From: JACKHO01 sp041398745
Lineage (GTDB): Bacteria; Planctomycetota; Planctomycetia; Planctomycetales; Planctomycetaceae
Length of the DNA: 64,000 nucleotides
NCBI GenBank assembly: GCA_041398745.1
Contig: JAWKUB010000004.1
Span: 434,001 to 498,000, forward strand
Direction: 5' to 3'
Below, one piece after another: positions 60,828 to 64,000 of the stretch. Each line of letters begins with the position of its first letter. Positions within the stretch are counted from its first letter, which is position 1. The notes under the pieces were generated by a model, which was given only the letters and a program-made list of their open reading frames with translations, had not been told where the DNA came from and did not search any database. Position numbers and translations under genes: made by a program.

Positions 60828-63800
60828 CTAATCGCCGTCGTCAGATTCGGGTTCGTCAGTCGACTCGGGCGGTTTGGGTTCCGGCGACTTGCCACGCGAC
60901 TTTTTACGGGCTCGACGGCGAAGGGGATCAATCAAACTTGTTTTCCAGGTCTTCGTCTGAACCTGGAAATCGGCCAGCGAAATGGGAATGGATGGTAGTT
61001 CCAACTCCGCTTCTGCGGTGGGACGACCCACGTAGTTTGTGCGAGAAGCTTCACTGATTTCACGATCCATTTGCCGCAGCCAGTTCGGCACATCGACACC
61101 CGATCCCCACGAGTCTTTCAGGTAATCATTCACTTCGGCCCGCAACTTCGTGAATGCTTCGGAATCTTTGACGCCTTGCCGCGCATCTTCCACCGACTGC
61201 TTCACCAGTGCGAGGATTCGATTCACATCGAGCGGCTTCACAAAACGCTCGTTCAAATGGTCGGTAATGGTCGGCATTCGCATGCCGTATTGCTTCTGCA
61301 GGCGTTCGAGGTCTTCAAGGTGCTGTTCCGCAATGTCGGCGGTTTGCATTTCGAACGTGGCCTCCCAAATCTCGGAGGCTTCCGTTAACTGGTTGCGGGC
61401 CAGCGAATTGTGCACCAGCGTCAGCGGCGTCAGGTTCCAGGCGTCCCGGTCGTAGCGCACTTCCAGTCGCAGGAAGTCGAGGAGACAGAACAGCATTTCG
61501 CCGTAGTCTGACTGCGTGGTTGTCGTGTTGTATTCGAGGAAGCGATCGAAACGGTCGACGATAATGCTGTAGGTTTGTTCCAGGCACCAAATCGCCCGTT
61601 CGCGGTCGTACAATCCGCGGTCAAGATCCTCAAGTAGTTTGATTGGTCGCAGGGGATCCTGCTCCTCTTCCAGGTACTCGAGGAACCAGTCGACACCGTT
61701 ATGCAAGATGGCCCTGACATTACCCAGTGTGAGCTGACTGGCATGAAACAGGTCGGCGCCGTAGCTTCGGATGAAGTCGGCCATGTCCTGCCATTCGTCG
61801 TCCGAACGCAGGCCATCGACGGCAGAAATCCGCATAGTGCGGCTGTGTTCTGACCAGAGCCATTGATAGGGATCGAGCACTTTCCCAATGGCTTCAATGA
61901 GTTCTTCGGTGAAAACTTCCGGGCCGTGCCATGCGCCGGCTGATCCAACGAGCGAATCGAGCGTGCTGGTCAGTGAGATTTCGAAGAGGCGGTCAAACTC
62001 AGTAATGGCTTGCCCCTGCGGACGCCACTTTCGTTCCATGCGAAATGCTGTCGCCAGCAAATGCCACGTTTCGCGCAGCAGCCCCATGCGAGGCAATTCA
62101 CGGAGCAGGAACCGAATGACCGACTGCAGCGACTGAATCCGCAAGACCTGTCCCGCTTCGCCACCATGGTCGAGCGGTACGTAGAGCAGGGGATTGCGCC
62201 CCAGCCTGGCCAATAAGTCGGGGAGCAGTTTGCGAACCGCCTCAACGTCTCGCTGAACAATGGCCCGATAGACAACAGTGAGTCGACGATCCTGTTCGTT
62301 GCCCCGAGCGACGGTGACATCTTCCGGAATAACACCGTTGAGCAACCGTTCCGCGTTGCGGTGACAAATGAGCGTGTTGATGATTTGATGCAGCAGGTAG
62401 TATTTCACCTGCAACTGAATGTCATATTCGATGTTGGCGTCATGGTCGCCCGACGATTCCATAATGTCGTAGTCAGAAATGGTCTCCATCAGTTCGGCAA
62501 GATCAATTTGCCAGCGCTGCGATTGTCGATGCCAGCGGACGAGCGCATCGGTCGTTTCTGTCGCCAGGGTTGCTCCCTCATGCAGGTCAGCTGCCAACGA
62601 TGATGCGGCGAGCTGATACAAGTGACCGACGGCCAGCAGGAACTTCAACCGCGGTTCCATGTCGCGGTTGATTTGCTCAAACATGGTGGTTCGCGCACCT
62701 GGCCCTTGATCGTCAACTGTGTTCCCCCAGTTGCCGTCGTCTGCTGTGTCGCGGAAGACCATGTCGTCGTACGCAGCGCTGAAGAGGTTGTCTTCATCGT
62801 CGTCGCTTTCATCTTCCAGCCCTTCGAGGTCTTCGTATTGCCCCATATCGAACGACTCGGGCGGCATATCTTTCTCTTCGCCAAACATCGAAGGAACACC
62901 CCACCAGTCCTCAGCGTTTGCTTCGAGGAAATCGAGCAACCGTCGAATCATGACGGGACGTTCTGCCGCGCTGACGGCTTCGGGATTGCGTCGTGTGGCG
63001 TCACGCATCCAACGAATGAGCAATTCGAAAATTGAATGGTGTGGCGACTCGAATCCGACATCCGAGAGCTGACTCATCCACTGCATCATCAGCCCCATCG
63101 AGGCAACGAAGTCTTGCTTGTCGAGCAAGGTTGACACCACCAGTGCGTAGGCCTGAGCCGACTGGAACCTCTCCACATGCTGTCGCCAGAAGGAAATGTC
63201 GCCTGCCGCTTCACCAGCTTCACGCCACTTGCCGAGCGCGTCCGACACATTCGTGGCCGACTCCCAGCTTTCCATACCCTGGACTTTGGGCAAATCTTCG
63301 ATGACGCCGCTGCCAAATCGGTCCCACCATTCGGCTTGGGACTGAAACACGTTGCTGACCTTTACCGCCAGTTCCGGATGCCCCTGAGCCGCGGCTTCTC
63401 CGAGGCAACGTGAATAGATTCCAAAAACACCTTCCATGAGGTCGAGCAGGGTCTCGACACGGTTGTCTGGTATGGAATCTTCGCGGGCGGCGAACAGCGG
63501 GAATTGTCCATGGAATCCCAAAATGTTCCAAGGATCAACCAGCGCTCCGCATTCAATGCCGCGCTTCAGGAGATCCGGCAGTTGCGCCATGTATTCGCAG
63601 GCCTGCTGAATGGAATCATGGTCTATTGCACGATGAGCTGATTTAATAGTGCATTCAATTTCTGACTCAATGCGAGTCGACGCTGCAGGAATGGCGATGG
63701 CATGCTCGCGACTTGCGTCCGCGTAGCCCATAACCGCGTACATGTGGGACAGTTCTCGATGCTGCACCTGCTGTGCTCCATAGCCAGCCAACTGCATGTT

Positions 63801-64000
63801 GAGATGTTGCCGAATATGCCCAAACGGCTGCTGCGTTTTCCGCTGTTCTCTCAGCAGTCGGGCTTTGCGAGGGCCATCGACGGAATCCATCAGCCGGGCA
63901 TAGAAAATGTCCCGGCGTCGTGCCACCAACGGTAACAAATTCGTCAGGGAAATCGTCGAGTCGTGCGTATCGGGCCCAGCCCCAGAAATGGACGAGGCCA
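60828..64000 (-). CDS. Very large cytosolic protein of unknown function, N-terminus beyond window
   Basis: The frame is open from the right edge to the stop at 60828, at least 1057 codons, and no start is visible within the window, so it is 5'-truncated. The sequence is mostly helical, with recurrent aromatic and Arg/Glu-rich segments (YGMRMPTITDHLNERFVKPL, RQLLDFLEANAEDWWGVPSM) and an acidic stretch near the middle (EDLEGLEDESDDDEDN). There is no signal peptide or membrane segment in the seen part. The C-terminus is Lys/Arg/Pro/Glu-rich. No family recognised; possibly a solenoid scaffold. Confidence 0.7.
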   Translation of the reverse strand, partial: ASSISGAGPDTHDSTISLTNLLPLVARRRDIFYARLMDSVDGPRKARLLREQRKTQQPFGHIRQHLNMQLAGYGAQQVQHRELSHMYAVMGYADASREHAIAIPAASTRIESEIECTIKSAHRAIDHDSIQQACEYMAQLPDLLKRGIECGALVDPWNILGFHGQFPLFAAREDSIPDNRVETLLDLMEGVFGIYSRCLGEAAAQGHPELAVKVSNVFQSQAEWWDRFGSGVIEDLPKVQGMESWESATNVSDALGKWREAGEAAGDISFWRQHVERFQSAQAYALVVSTLLDKQDFVASMGLMMQWMSQLSDVGFESPHHSIFELLIRWMRDATRRNPEAVSAAERPVMIRRLLDFLEANAEDWWGVPSMFGEEKDMPPESFDMGQYEDLEGLEDESDDDEDNLFSAAYDDMVFRDTADDGNWGNTVDDQGPGARTTMFEQINRDMEPRLKFLLAVGHLYQLAASSLAADLHEGATLATETTDALVRWHRQSQRWQIDLAELMETISDYDIMESSGDHDANIEYDIQLQVKYYLLHQIINTLICHRNAERLLNGVIPEDVTVARGNEQDRRLTVVYRAIVQRDVEAVRKLLPDLLARLGRNPLLYVPLDHGGEAGQVLRIQSLQSVIRFLLRELPRMGLLRETWHLLATAFRMERKWRPQGQAITEFDRLFEISLTSTLDSLVGSAGAWHGPEVFTEELIEAIGKVLDPYQWLWSEHSRTMRISAVDGLRSDDEWQDMADFIRSYGADLFHASQLTLGNVRAILHNGVDWFLEYLEEEQDPLRPIKLLEDLDRGLYDRERAIWCLEQTYSIIVDRFDRFLEYNTTTTQSDYGEMLFCLLDFLRLEVRYDRDAWNLTPLTLVHNSLARNQLTEASEIWEATFEMQTADIAEQHLEDLERLQKQYGMRMPTITDHLNERFVKPLDVNRILALVKQSVEDARQGVKDSEAFTKLRAEVNDYLKDSWGSGVDVPNWLRQMDREISEASRTNYVGRPTAEAELELPSIPISLADFQVQTKTWKTSLIDPLRRRARKKSRGKSPEPKPPESTDEPESDDGD

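Noticed and set aside
1..64000. CRISPR arrays, tRNA or rRNA genes
   Set aside because: No regularly spaced short direct repeats and no rRNA- or tRNA-like stretches were noticed; a covariance-model search for tRNA was not possible by reading.

Overview
The window looks like chromosomal DNA of a planctomycete (phylum Planctomycetota). The evidence is the combination of PSCyt1/DUF1549/DUF1553 proteins, a DUF1501 protein, DUF1559 proteins, LEPRxLL-type surface proteins, DUF1080 domains, a type I sulfatase, an ECF sigma factor overlapping a Ser/Thr kinase, and many secreted proteins with no recognisable family. No rRNA, tRNA or CRISPR array was seen. The genus cannot be fixed by reading.

Layout. 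1-12.7 kb: partial ABC-2 permease, DadA-like oxidoreductase, porin, tandem DUF1559 paralogues, a LEPRxLL surface protein, glutamate 5-kinase, aspartate carbamoyltransferase and an OsmC-like protein. 13-22.8 kb: acidic membrane protein, McsB-type arginine kinase, double-DUF1080 lipoprotein, acyltransferase, histidine-rich membrane protein, and a BlaI/M56 two-gene sensor-repressor operon with two operator palindromes. 23-24.6 kb: two proteins of unknown function. 24.5-30.3 kb is an accessory patch: two Hint-domain remnants, a leucine-rich-repeat gene, a REP-associated transposase between inverted REP sequences, and a group II intron directly beside the REP. 30.3-34.5 kb: ECF sigma factor plus a kinase gene split by an in-frame TAG. 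34.8-44 kb: LEPRxLL protein ending in a transglutaminase-like domain, then small secreted and membrane proteins, a probable glycosyltransferase and an ICMT-like methyltransferase. 44.7-64 kb: a PSCyt1/DUF1501 pair, a second ICMT-like protein, a minus-strand group (cytochrome-type DUF1549 protein, HEAT-repeat protein, radical SAM protein), a squalene-cyclase-like repeat protein, a secreted repeat protein, a TPR lipoprotein, a sulfatase and a very large protein of unknown function that runs off the window.

The spacers carry several families of dispersed palindromic repeats. The best has about nine copies of a hairpin built on CAGACATTCCTGTCTG; one copy has exchanged bases on both stem arms, which suggests the fold itself is kept. 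The most unusual items are these repeats, the REP/transposase/intron junction, the split kinase, the radical SAM/HEAT group, and the LEPRxLL-transglutaminase protein.
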